Shown: piece by piece, positions 1-6,524 of the stretch
Layout of the letters: each line of letters begins with the position of its first letter
How positions within the stretch are numbered: position 1 is the first letter of the stretch
Assembly (NCBI GenBank): GCA_964577825.1
Contig: CAZOBJ010000129.1
Coordinates: 1-7,727 of the forward strand
Reading direction: 5' to 3'
From: CAZOBJ01 sp964577825
GTDB lineage: Bacteria; Planctomycetota; SZUA-567; JAFGNG01
Length of the DNA stretch: 7,727 nucleotides
Position numbers and translations under genes: made by a program
The notes under the pieces: generated by a model
Seen by the model: the letters and a program-made list of their open reading frames with translations, nothing else
Told to the model about the DNA's origin: nothing
The model's database searches: none

Positions 1-61
1 TGGCATGCGCGGTGTAGGCCGCCGCCGTGTTGCCGTCGATGGTGAGCATCTTGCGCGCCAT
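1..61 (-). CDS. nifJ: Pyruvate:ferredoxin (flavodoxin) oxidoreductase, N-terminal fragment
   Basis: Only the first 20 codons are in the window; the gene runs off the left edge. The peptide contains MLTIDGNTAAAYTAHA, which matches the characteristic N-terminus of single-chain pyruvate:ferredoxin oxidoreductases (T-x-DGN-x-A-A, followed in the family by an A-Y motif). The family oxidises pyruvate and CoA to acetyl-CoA and CO2, reducing ferredoxin or flavodoxin, using thiamine diphosphate and Fe-S clusters in the cytoplasm. The start is supported by an AGGAG site at 69-73, 7 nt upstream of the ATG. The gene has its own leader behind a terminator at 167-202, so it is probably transcribed separately from the LamG gene. 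The AT-richer block at about 131-150 could hold its promoter, but no convincing -35/-10 pair is seen. The call rests on a short peptide; a 2-oxoacid oxidoreductase of other specificity sharing this N-terminus is possible. Confidence 0.72.
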   Translation of the reverse strand, partial: MARKMLTIDGNTAAAYTAHA

Positions 62-166
62 CAGGACTCTCCTTTCCGTATCGGGAAGCACCGTGCTGTA
101 GACAGGTCTCGGCGTATCGCGTGCGTATGCAAATAGTAAACCACAACCTCGAGCGCCCGCAAGGAG

Positions 167-202
167 AAAACGCCCCGCGCCCCTGCGCCCCCCACGCGGG
201 GC
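167..202 (-). terminator. Rho-independent terminator downstream of the LamG gene
   Basis: On the minus strand an 8-bp perfect GC stem (GCCCCGCG at 202-195 pairing with CGCGGGGC at 179-172) with a 15-nt loop is followed one base later by TTTT (170-167) and more pyrimidines. It lies about 60 bp downstream of the LamG stop codon and upstream of the pyruvate:ferredoxin oxidoreductase leader, which suits a terminator separating the two minus-strand genes. The T-run is short, so termination may be partial. Confidence 0.55.
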
Positions 203-239
203 CTGCGGCGCGCCGGAGGAGCGGCCTGTGGCTGAGGTT

Positions 240-258
240 CGCGGGCGCGCGGCCCGCG
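240..258. repeat. GC-rich inverted repeat just after the LamG stop codon
   Basis: CGCGGGC (240-246) and GCCCGCG (252-258) form a 7-bp perfect stem with a 5-nt loop, starting 2 nt past the LamG stop codon on the minus strand. No T-tract follows, so it is more likely an mRNA 3'-end or stability hairpin than a terminator by itself. Confidence 0.4.
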
Positions 259-260
259 TC

Positions 261-1151
261 TTAGGGCTTGCCGTTCTTGTACAGGCGGCGGACCTCGACC
301 AGGGTGAGTTCGCGCTTGTACACGGCCATCTCGTCGATCCAGCCCTTGAACGCACGCGCCCTGCCGGTGGGCCGCACATGGGGGCCGGGCATGCCCACGT
401 ACAGGGGCGCCTGGTTGAGGGCCAAGTCCCTGGAGACCGCGGACAGGGCCCGCTCGCCCACCAGGCGGCCGTCCAGGTACAGCCGGGTCATCCGGCCGTC
501 GCCCGAGAGGACCACGTGGTGCCAGGCGCCGGCACGGACCTCCTCGACGGCGTAGGGCGGAAAGATCGCCTGCGAGGTCAGTGTCCGACAGGTCTCGTTG
601 GGGATGCATCCGCCCAGGTCCAGGCCCATGGGGCCGGCCAACCACAGCGCGGGCCCGATCCACGGGGGCTCGTGCGCATCGAACTTGCTGAACAGGTAGA
701 ATGGCCCTCCGGTGGTGCGCGGAAGGGCCCGGATCCAGGCCTCGAGGGTGAGTTCGTCGGCCATTTCGAACTCGCTGCAGTGAGGGATCTCGATCCGGGT
801 CATCCCGTCGAAGTACAGGGCGGTCTTGCCGGCCTGGGGCCAGCGTCCCTTGGCGAGCCGGCCTCCGGTGATTTCGGCGTCCAGGATCTCGGGCACGTAG
901 TGGCGGCTGGTGATCCGGCGGGCCTTGTTGCGCAGCACCACGCCGTTGCATCGCTGGAAGTCGTAGAAGGCCACCAGGTCCGGGTCGTTGTGCGCGTCGT
1001 TGTGCCGTTCGGCCCGCCAGCCGACGTAGCGGGAGTGGGTTAGGGCGCTCTCGTAGATGGGCAGAAACAGGGACAGGGCCACGAGGATCATGGCCACGGA
1101 TGCGAGGAGCTCCATGAGACCGGGTGCGCGTGAGAAAGACCGGGATTCCAT
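261..1151 (-). CDS. LamG-domain protein with prepilin-like N-terminal membrane segment
   Basis: This is a 296-residue protein. Residues 1-10 are polar and basic, followed by G11-LMELLASVAMILVALSLFLP, one hydrophobic helix (about 12-31). It resembles the class-III signal and helix of type IV prepilins and pseudopilins (G|FTLIELL...), but with two residues missing after the glycine. The rest, about 58-293, reads as a LamG / concanavalin A-like jelly-roll domain. It has LTLEAWIR (134-141), WHHVVLSGDGR (210-220), RLYLDGRLVGE (223-233) and the typical closing strand KGWIDEMAVYKRELTLVEV (269-287). Such domains usually bind carbohydrate or mediate adhesion at the cell surface. The start was chosen at 1151 because the helix begins just inside it and GGGGTG lies about 4 nt upstream. 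The frame stays open far upstream, but those residues look non-coding and no good ribosome site precedes them. The gene is divergent from the aminotransferase operon and followed by a terminator. The ligand and true anchoring mode are unknown. Confidence 0.78.
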   Translation of the reverse strand: MESRSFSRAPGLMELLASVAMILVALSLFLPIYESALTHSRYVGWRAERHNDAHNDPDLVAFYDFQRCNGVVLRNKARRITSRHYVPEILDAEITGGRLAKGRWPQAGKTALYFDGMTRIEIPHCSEFEMADELTLEAWIRALPRTTGGPFYLFSKFDAHEPPWIGPALWLAGPMGLDLGGCIPNETCRTLTSQAIFPPYAVEEVRAGAWHHVVLSGDGRMTRLYLDGRLVGERALSAVSRDLALNQAPLYVGMPGPHVRPTGRARAFKGWIDEMAVYKRELTLVEVRRLYKNGKP

Positions 1152-1250
1152 AGGCACCCCGCCGGCGCGTTTGCGCTGCGGGCCGATCGCACACGGCTCC
1201 GGGCCGCCCGGGAGCGCATGTACCCATCGGCGCATCCGCAGGCTGCGCAC

Positions 1251-1275
1251 TACCTTAGGTAATGTATACCATACA
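1251..1275. promoter_or_regulatory. Candidate operator: two adjacent palindromes over the promoter
   Basis: TACCT-T-AGGTA (1251-1261) and TGTAT-ACC-ATACA (1263-1275) are two perfect 5-bp inverted repeats side by side in an AT-rich island within very GC-rich DNA. The second contains the core GTATAC, which resembles GntR-family operators (for example the GGTATACC-type boxes of UxuR/ExuR). Together they cover the -10 and start point of the minus-strand promoter, where a repressor could block transcription. The regulator is not in the window and its family is inference. Confidence 0.42.
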
Positions 1276-1295
1276 GGGCGCAGGGGCGTTGTCAA
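1268..1295 (-). promoter_or_regulatory. Sigma70-type promoter for the LamG gene
   Basis: On the minus strand a perfect TTGACA (1295-1290) is separated by 16 nt from TATGGT (1273-1268), which matches four of six -10 positions. An extended-type TGGTATACA lies a few bases further, so the exact -10 could differ. The predicted transcript would start near 1261, giving a leader of about 110 nt before the LamG start at 1151. The -10 lies inside the inverted repeat at 1263-1275. Confidence 0.5.
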
Positions 1296-1373
1296 ATGCG
1301 TGGACCGCGCCTTGCTTGCGCCCCGAGGCGGGTGCGTTACGGACGACGCGGCCTTCGAGCGAAGAACAACGCC

Positions 1374-1402
1374 TTGCGCGCGGCGCACGCCGGGCCTATC
1401 AT
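1374..1402 (+). promoter_or_regulatory. Possible promoter of the aminotransferase operon
   Basis: TTGCGC (1374-1379), 17 nt, then TATCAT (1397-1402). The -10 matches five of six consensus positions; the -35 matches only TTG. It would give a leader of about 75 nt before the aminotransferase start. In DNA this GC-rich such a match may be chance, but it is the best pair seen on this strand of the intergenic region. Confidence 0.33.
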
Positions 1403-1482
1403 GGACGGTTCGCGCGCCCGAACGCACGATGCGCGAGTTGTCGAGTCCGGCGACGCACCGCCCTAGCCAAGGAGACCACAGC

Positions 1483-2871
1483 ATGGCCAGTGCCGCGAAG
1501 TACAACCTGACCCCGCGGAAGGTACAGCACGTGGACACCCCGTACCGGCGCATCCAGACAAGGTTGCCCGTGCCGGAGAGCCTGCCCGTGTTCGCCAAGC
1601 TCGAGGAGCACGAGCCCCGGTCCATGCTCGGGCAGCCGCCCATGCTCTGGGACCGCGCCGAGGGGGTGCAGGTCTGGGACCCCTGGGGCAACATGTGGCT
1701 CGACTGGTCCAGCGGCGTGCTCATCACCAACGCCGGCCACGGCCGCCGGGAGATTTGCGAGGCCCTGCGCGCGGAGATCGACAAGCCGCTCTTGACCACC
1801 TATGTGTTCAGCCACGAGGCGCGCGCCGAGCTCGCGGAGATGCTTGTGCCCCTGGCCCCGCGCAAGGCCCGGTACAAGGTCTTCTTCCTGAGCACGGGCT
1901 CCGAGGCCACGGAGAACGCCATCAAGCTGGCCCGCACCTACGGCGTGCAGCAGGGCGGCGAGCGCAAGCACGTGATCATCGGGTTCGACAACGCGTTCCA
2001 CGGTCGAACGCTCGGCGCGCAGCTCGCCGGGGGCATGGCCGGGGGCAAGCAGTGGATCGTGCGCACGGACGTCGGGTTTGTGCAGACGCCCTTCCCGGAC
2101 GGATACAAGAACGAAGACACGAGCTTCGACCAGTTCCTGCGCACGCTCGAGGAGAACGACCTCACCGGCGCGGACGTGGCCGGGGTCATCTCCGAGAGCT
2201 ACCAGGGCGTGGGCCCGGACTTTCTGCCCGACGAGTACGCGCAGAAGCTGGAGGCCTGGTGCCGCGAGCACGACGTGGTGCTGATCATGGACGAGGTGCA
2301 GTCCGGGTTCGGCCGCACGGGCAAGATGTTCTGCTACGAGCACTACGGCATCGAGCCGGACCTGATCTGCTGCGGCAAGGGCATCACCTCCAGCCTGCCC
2401 CTGAGCGCGGTGATCGGCCGCGAGGACATCATGGGCCTGTACGCGCCCGGGTCCATGACGAGCACCCACTCGGGCAGCCCCCTGCCCGTGGTGGCCGCGA
2501 TCGCGAACCTGAAGGTGCTCTTCCACGAGAAGCTCGCCGACCGGGCCGCCGCCCTGGACGCGCCGTTGCGCGAGGGCCTGCTCTCCGTCCAGCGCAAGCA
2601 CCCCGGGCCGGTCGGCTGCGTGCAGAGCCGCGGGCTCGTGGCCGGGCTCCAGATCGTCAAGCCCGGCACCAAGGAGCCCGACGCCGAGACCGCCATGCGC
2701 ATCAACGAGGCCTGCTTCGAGCGCGGGCTTCTCATGTTCGCGCCCGTGGGCGTGGGCGGGGGGTGCGTGAAGATCGCCCCGCCGCTCACGATCCCGGGTG
2801 AGGCGCTCGACGAGGGGCTGGCCGTGCTCGACGAGGCCTGCGACGCGGTGCTCGGCTCCGCGCGCGCGTAG
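1483..2871 (+). CDS. Class-III PLP-dependent aminotransferase (GabT/ornithine aminotransferase-like)
   Basis: This 462-residue protein has the usual length for fold-type I class-III aminotransferases. These enzymes move an amino group between an amine (often omega-amino acids, also amino sugars or cyclitols) and an oxoacid in the cytoplasm. Visible motifs are the PLP-phosphate loop GSEATENAIKLAR (139-151), FHGRT (172-176), the pyridine-ring aspartate in LIMDEVQSGFGRTG (267-280, D270) and the Schiff-base lysine in CCGKGI (K299). THSGSPL (328-334) fits the phosphate contact from the partner subunit. The ATG at 1483 is chosen because AGGAG lies at 1470-1474, 8 nt upstream, and the sequence from there on looks like the family; an open extension upstream does not. 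It is the first gene of a four-gene plus-strand operon, 31 bp before the oxidoreductase, and may act on a keto group made by that enzyme. The class is certain; substrate specificity cannot be told. Confidence 0.92.
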   Translation: MASAAKYNLTPRKVQHVDTPYRRIQTRLPVPESLPVFAKLEEHEPRSMLGQPPMLWDRAEGVQVWDPWGNMWLDWSSGVLITNAGHGRREICEALRAEIDKPLLTTYVFSHEARAELAEMLVPLAPRKARYKVFFLSTGSEATENAIKLARTYGVQQGGERKHVIIGFDNAFHGRTLGAQLAGGMAGGKQWIVRTDVGFVQTPFPDGYKNEDTSFDQFLRTLEENDLTGADVAGVISESYQGVGPDFLPDEYAQKLEAWCREHDVVLIMDEVQSGFGRTGKMFCYEHYGIEPDLICCGKGITSSLPLSAVIGREDIMGLYAPGSMTSTHSGSPLPVVAAIANLKVLFHEKLADRAAALDAPLREGLLSVQRKHPGPVGCVQSRGLVAGLQIVKPGTKEPDAETAMRINEACFERGLLMFAPVGVGGGCVKIAPPLTIPGEALDEGLAVLDEACDAVLGSARA

Positions 2872-2902
2872 CCGCGCCCTTCCCTGGCAAAGGAGTCCAC
2901 GC

Positions 2903-4153
2903 ATGGCGCAAGCGCCCTTTCAGATGACCATTGTCGGCGGCGGGATGATCACCGAGGTCCAGATCCTCCCGAGCGTCTACCAGCTCCAGCGCGAGGGCCT
3001 GGTGGACGCGGTCCACGTGTGCGCGCTCAACGGCGCGCCCCTGCGCACCCTGGCCGAGAGCTCGTCCTTGTCGGACGCGTTCCCGGGCCACACCTTCACC
3101 CCGCACCCGGACTTCACCCGGGTCGACCCGCAGGAGAAGTTCCCCGACCTGTTCGAGGAGGTGGTCCGCGGCATGGCCCCGCGGCAGATCGTGTTCGTGG
3201 CCCTGCCCGACCAGCTCCATTACCGGGCGGTCAAGACCGCGCTCGAGGCGGACCAGCACGTGCTCACGGTCAAGCCCCTGGTGCTTAGCTACGGGCAAGC
3301 CACGCAGATCGAGCGCCTGGCGCGCGAGCGCGGCCTGTTCGTGGGCGTGGAATACCACAAGCGGCTCGACGACCGGGCGCTCATGGCGCGCGACATGTAC
3401 CGGAAGGGCGACTTCGGGGAGTTCATGCTCGCCCAGGCGACCATGATCGAACCGTGGTACTACCGCGACAGCAACTTCATGAACTGGTGCACGTGCGAGA
3501 ACTCGGACATGTTCACCTACGTGGGCTGCCACTACGTGGACCAGGTGGCCTTTATCACCGGGCTGCGGCCGGTGGAGGTGTCCGTGTACGGGATCGTGGA
3601 CACGTATCCGAACGGCAACCAGGGGTACCTGTGGACCGACGGCCGCGTGATCTGGGAGAACGGCGCGTGCTTGAGCGTCCAGGACGCCATGGGGTACCCG
3701 AACAGCGCGCCCGGGGGCAATCACCAGGGCCTGCGCATGTTCTGCAAGGGCGCGGAGGACGCGTGCGTGATGTTCCACGACGACCAGTACCGGGGCCTGA
3801 AGCACGGATACGACAACACCGACCGCGACGGCAAGCGGTACCACGAGCCGAGCCCCGACTACTTCAAGCTCGTGTACCGGGGCGGCCGGGGCCGCGAGCC
3901 GGTGGGGTACGGGTATCGGTCCATTGAGCAGTTGACCAAGGCGGTGGCCCGCGTCGAGGCCGGTGGGGAAGACCTGGCCGCGCGCCGGGAGGTCATCGAG
4001 ACCATTGATGCGGAGGGGGTGCTGGCCACGCCTCAGAACTCGAGCTACAACGAATTGGTGATCGAGGCCGGGCGGCTGTCCATTCAAAATCAGGCCCGCC
4101 CGGCCCGGATCGAGTACGGAACGAGTCCGCAGGTGCGACTGCGCGAGGGGTGA
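2903..4153 (+). CDS. Gfo/Idh/MocA family NAD(P)-dependent oxidoreductase
   Basis: The protein has 416 residues. The N-terminal Rossmann part opens with MTIVGGGMITEVQILP (8-23), a dinucleotide-binding glycine motif. VFVALPDQLHYRAVKTAL (97-114) is the usual strand and following helix of the family. The catalytic EKP motif appears as TVKP (122-125): the lysine (K124) is kept and the glutamate is replaced by valine. The C-terminal alpha/beta domain carries GCHYVD (208-213), matching the family's H-x-x-D (H210, D213). Members oxidise or reduce hydroxyls of sugars and cyclitols. An AGGAG site at 2891-2895 lies 7 nt before the ATG; the longer upstream frame overlaps the aminotransferase and is not used. 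Neighbouring aminotransferase and TIM barrel genes suggest it supplies a keto-sugar or keto-cyclitol for the pathway. The exact substrate is unknown. Confidence 0.9.
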   Translation: MAQAPFQMTIVGGGMITEVQILPSVYQLQREGLVDAVHVCALNGAPLRTLAESSSLSDAFPGHTFTPHPDFTRVDPQEKFPDLFEEVVRGMAPRQIVFVALPDQLHYRAVKTALEADQHVLTVKPLVLSYGQATQIERLARERGLFVGVEYHKRLDDRALMARDMYRKGDFGEFMLAQATMIEPWYYRDSNFMNWCTCENSDMFTYVGCHYVDQVAFITGLRPVEVSVYGIVDTYPNGNQGYLWTDGRVIWENGACLSVQDAMGYPNSAPGGNHQGLRMFCKGAEDACVMFHDDQYRGLKHGYDNTDRDGKRYHEPSPDYFKLVYRGGRGREPVGYGYRSIEQLTKAVARVEAGGEDLAARREVIETIDAEGVLATPQNSSYNELVIEAGRLSIQNQARPARIEYGTSPQVRLREG

Positions 4154-4189
4154 GGCGCGCGGCGCATCCAGACAAGCAAGGGAGGCAGT

Positions 4190-4759
4190 ATGCGAAAGGC
4201 GATGTGGATCGGCGCGGCAGTGGTTCTCTTCGCGGCCGGGGTCCGGGCCGGAGAGGCCCGGAGCGACAGCTACACCTTCCAGCTGCCCGAGGGCGTGAAG
4301 TTCGACCTGCGCGACGAGCAGGTGCAGCTGCACGTGTTCACCTGGGGCGAGGAGACGAAGACCGCGGTGTTCATGCTGTATCCGCACCCGGCGGGCATAC
4401 CGGCCACGGACCAGATGATCAACTCCATGATCCAGATGATGGAGTCCGGGTTCGAGGACCAGATCGACAAGCAGCAGGAACTGGAGATCCTCTCCAAGAA
4501 CAAGGACAAGGTCACCTTGGGGCCGTTCTCCGGCACCCGGTTGCAGTTCTCTCTGCGCAGCGAGGAAGCCGACCAAGAGGTGAAGCAACACGTGCTGGTG
4601 CTCAAAGATGACGCGCAGCTCTGGTTCGGGCAACTGAGCGCCATGTCCGAGCAGGACTACGCGACCATGGAGAAGATCCTCAAGAACGCCGAGCCGGTCG
4701 AGGCGGCCGCGCCCGCGCCCGAGGCCGCGCCGGCGCCCGAGGCAACGCCGGAGGGCTAG
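4190..4759 (+). CDS. Secreted protein of unknown function, possibly DcrB/PsbP-like fold
   Basis: This 189-residue protein starts with a clear signal peptide: positive MRK, a hydrophobic core (about 4-17) and a V-R-A cleavage site after residue 20. The mature part begins with SYTFQLPEGVKFDL (27-40). The middle (about 44-166) shows alternating strands and helices, with a Met-rich helix MINSMIQMMESGF (76-88) and HVLVLKDDAQLWFGQLS (134-150). This layout recalls the DcrB/PsbP/Mog1-type fold of small periplasmic proteins, but that is an impression without motif proof. The tail (168-189) is a low-complexity Ala-Pro-Glu linker encoded by a short GC-rich repeat. The start follows GGGAGG (4180-4185) with a 4-nt gap. 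It lies 36 bp after the oxidoreductase and 65 bp before the TIM barrel gene, in the same direction, so it is probably co-transcribed. Its role among cytoplasmic sugar enzymes is unexplained. Confidence 0.8.
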   Translation: MRKAMWIGAAVVLFAAGVRAGEARSDSYTFQLPEGVKFDLRDEQVQLHVFTWGEETKTAVFMLYPHPAGIPATDQMINSMIQMMESGFEDQIDKQQELEILSKNKDKVTLGPFSGTRLQFSLRSEEADQEVKQHVLVLKDDAQLWFGQLSAMSEQDYATMEKILKNAEPVEAAAPAPEAAPAPEATPEG

Positions 4760-4824
4760 GTCACCGGCCAGCGCCGCAGGTACAAGGCAGGGCGGCAGAC
4801 GGGCGCCGCGTTGGAGGAAAGACC

Positions 4825-5595
4825 ATGTCCCATCCCAAGTTCGCCGCGCAGCTGTATACCGTGCGCGCGAGCTGCAAGACCGCCGAGGACCTTGCGCACA
4901 GTCTGCGCAAGATCCGGGACATCGGGTACGCGGGGGTGCAGGTCTCCGGCATCGGCCCCATCCCGGCCGAAGACGTGGCCCGCGCCGCACGCGATGCGGG
5001 CCTGGAGATCATGGCCAGCCACGTGCCCTGGCAGCGGTTCCTGGACGAGCTCGACGAGGTGCTGCGCGTGCACGAGCTGTGGAGCTGCCGGCATCCGGCA
5101 GTGCCCAACCTCCCGGCCGCGTACCATACGGCCGAAGGCGTGGACCGGTTCGTGGACGAGCTGGGGCCGGTGGCCGAGCGGCTCACCCGCGCGGGCCTGG
5201 ACCTCGCCTACCACAATCACGCGCGCGAGTTCATGCGCTTCGGCACGCGCACCTGGCTTGAGCTCTTGTACGACAGGGCGTCGCCCGAACAGCTCAAGGG
5301 AGAGCTCGACACCTACTGGGTCCAGGTCGGCGGCGGGGACCCGGTCGCCTGGGTGCGCCGCCTGGCCGGGCGCATGCCCGTGGCGCACCTCAAGGACCTG
5401 GTCGTCGGCCCGGAGGGCGACCAGCGCTATGCCGAGGTGGGCGAGGGGAACCTGAACTGGCCGCTGATCCTGCACGAGGCCGAGCGCGGCGGGGTGGAGT
5501 GGTACGCCGTGGAGCAGGACCAGTGCTACGAGCGCGACCCGTTCGACAGCCTGGCGCTCTCGTACGCGAACCTGGTGCGCATGAACCAGCGGTAG
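4825..5595 (+). CDS. Sugar phosphate isomerase/epimerase-like TIM barrel protein (AP endonuclease 2 family)
   Basis: The protein has 256 residues, the usual length of single-domain xylose-isomerase-like TIM barrels (IolE, sugar epimerases). The N-terminus FAAQLYTVR (6-14) and IRDIGYAGVQVSGIG (30-44) are typical first barrel units. Likely metal ligands are E135 in YHNHAREF (129-136), D162 in ELDTYW (160-165), H188 in AHLKD (187-191) and E230 in VEQD (229-232); the loop EVGEGNLNW (204-212) is also family-typical. Members isomerise, epimerise or dehydrate sugars and inositol derivatives using a divalent metal. GGAGG at 4813-4817 is 7 nt from the ATG. It is the last gene of the operon. Only 34 bp separate it from the convergent SGNH gene, and no obvious terminator is seen there. 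Family is confident; reaction and substrate are not. Confidence 0.88.
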   Translation: MSHPKFAAQLYTVRASCKTAEDLAHSLRKIRDIGYAGVQVSGIGPIPAEDVARAARDAGLEIMASHVPWQRFLDELDEVLRVHELWSCRHPAVPNLPAAYHTAEGVDRFVDELGPVAERLTRAGLDLAYHNHAREFMRFGTRTWLELLYDRASPEQLKGELDTYWVQVGGGDPVAWVRRLAGRMPVAHLKDLVVGPEGDQRYAEVGEGNLNWPLILHEAERGGVEWYAVEQDQCYERDPFDSLALSYANLVRMNQR

Positions 5596-5614
5596 GGCCC
5601 GCCTGGGGCGGCCT

Positions 5615-6524
5615 GCCCGCGGGGCGCCGTCAGTCTGGGTCCAGCGGCTTTGCGCCCATGGCCTCCAGGATCGCCGGGGTGATGAGCTCGCGGCACCCCA
5701 CGGGCCCCGGGTGCAGAAGGTCGGGCGCGTAACGCTTGAACTTGTCCGGATCCTCGCGCAGCACCTGTGCCCAGCGCGGGAACAGGTCGATGACCAGAAG
5801 CCCGCACTCGCGGCCCACCGCGCGCGGGATGTCATAATAGGCCTCCAGATCCGGGCGCACCGGCGCCGCCTTGCCCTGCACGGGGTTGGTGACGAGCAGG
5901 ATCACCTCGCAGTCGGGGTCGAACGCCTGCACCCGGTCGATTAGGTCCTCGAGATTCTTGCGCGACTCTTCGAGCGAGACCTCGTAAGGCGCGTACGCGT
6001 CGTTGATGGCGAACTCCAGGAACACGCAGTCCGGATTGCGCGCGAGCACGCGCTCCTCGAGGTGGCGCACGCCCCACCGCGAGTTCTTGCTGTTCATCCC
6101 CGCGTTCGTGCTGGTCACATACCCGGGGTAACGCCGGTACAGCTGGCGGGTGAGTTGGTCCACCCAGGTCGTGGCCCAGGTGATGCTCGTGCCGTACATC
6201 ACCAGATGCTGATGCTCGTGCGCCTCCATGCGCTGGATGGTGCGGCACGGCGTGCGCGCCTGTCCCGGCTCTGCGGCGCCGGCTCGGCCCGCGAGGGCCC
6301 CGACCGCGCAGAGCACGGCCAGCAATGCGGTCTTCATCCTCATGGCTCGTCTCCCTTGTCCGATAGGGGCCGCCGCCCCGCTAGTCCACGTCGCGGCCGC
6401 GCAGAAGCGCGCGGGGACCGTTGGCGCGAAGCGCTTGAGGATCCCCCCGAGGTCTCCCATCCGCCGATCGTCACCTCGCCCCGTCCGCGGGCGATGGCCC
6501 GCAGAGCCCGGCGCGCGCAGTCGT
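5615..6524 (-). repeat. Tandem duplication, left unit (SGNH gene plus SDR 3' part)
   Basis: This stretch aligns with 6812-7727. The offset is exactly 1197 bp throughout the SGNH gene (no indels), 1201 bp at the SDR stop codon and 1203 bp at the right edge of the window; the last step reflects two single-base deletions in this unit. The remaining SDR remnant (6525-6818) has no partner inside the window because its counterpart lies past the right edge. Confidence 0.93.
5630..6343 (-). CDS. Secreted SGNH (GDSL-type) hydrolase, left copy
   Basis: A protein of 237 residues with a signal peptide (MRMKTALLAVL..., hydrophobic 5-18, cleavage near A23-A24), so probably periplasmic or exported. The catalytic blocks of the SGNH family are all visible. 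Block I is VMYGTSIT (48-55, nucleophile S53, with Thr in place of the Asp of GDS). Block II is around NAGMNS (80-85, G82), block III is FAIND (111-115, N114) and block V is DLLHPG (208-213, D208 and H211). The family cleaves ester bonds, often acetyl groups on polysaccharides. ATG at 6343 is preferred to the in-frame ATG at 6337 because GGGAG (6355-6351) is 7 nt upstream. It has a paralogue at 6827-7540 with 25 differing residues by hand count. The upstream SDR remnant is in the same open frame, but the ribosome site and signal peptide argue for this start. Convergent with the TIM barrel gene. Confidence 0.87.
   Translation of the reverse strand: MRMKTALLAVLCAVGALAGRAGAAEPGQARTPCRTIQRMEAHEHQHLVMYGTSITWATTWVDQLTRQLYRRYPGYVTSTNAGMNSKNSRWGVRHLEERVLARNPDCVFLEFAINDAYAPYEVSLEESRKNLEDLIDRVQAFDPDCEVILLVTNPVQGKAAPVRPDLEAYYDIPRAVGRECGLLVIDLFPRWAQVLREDPDKFKRYAPDLLHPGPVGCRELITPAILEAMGAKPLDPD

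Larger units (their letters stand above)
1152..1482. other. Divergent intergenic region between the LamG gene and the aminotransferase operon
   Basis: The 331 bp between the two divergent starts contain no convincing gene. Both strands have open frames here, but these are run-ons of the flanking genes without ribosome sites. Most of the region is very GC-rich. The exception is the block at about 1250-1300, which holds two palindromes and a minus-strand promoter. A weaker plus-strand promoter candidate lies at 1374-1402. Confidence 0.75.

Noticed and set aside
1057..1482. N-terminal extension of the aminotransferase by 142 codons
   Set aside because: The extension lies in the divergent spacer, overlaps the LamG gene and both promoter candidates, shows no family similarity, and a good ribosome site precedes the ATG at 1483.
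1152..1799. N-terminal extension of the LamG protein by 216 codons
   Set aside because: It would overlap the aminotransferase coding sequence and place the membrane helix mid-protein; the added residues look non-coding.
1399..2904. A 501-codon minus-strand open frame opposite the aminotransferase
   Set aside because: Its composition is of the shadow type (His, Ala, Arg, Gly, Leu rich) with no recognisable domain, and the opposite strand has all class-III aminotransferase motifs.
2786..4990. A 734-codon minus-strand open frame opposite the operon
   Set aside because: It is antisense to the oxidoreductase, secreted-protein and TIM barrel genes, which have clear family motifs and ribosome sites; long antisense frames are expected at this GC content.
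5596..5629. Bidirectional terminator between the convergent TIM barrel and SGNH genes
   Set aside because: Only short GC stems of 4-5 bp are visible and there is no T-tract on either strand.
6300..6343. Lipoprotein signal (cysteine at residue 12) in the SGNH proteins
   Set aside because: The residue before the cysteine is leucine and the hydrophobic stretch continues after it, so it does not fit a lipobox; an ordinary signal peptide cut near residue 23-24 fits better.
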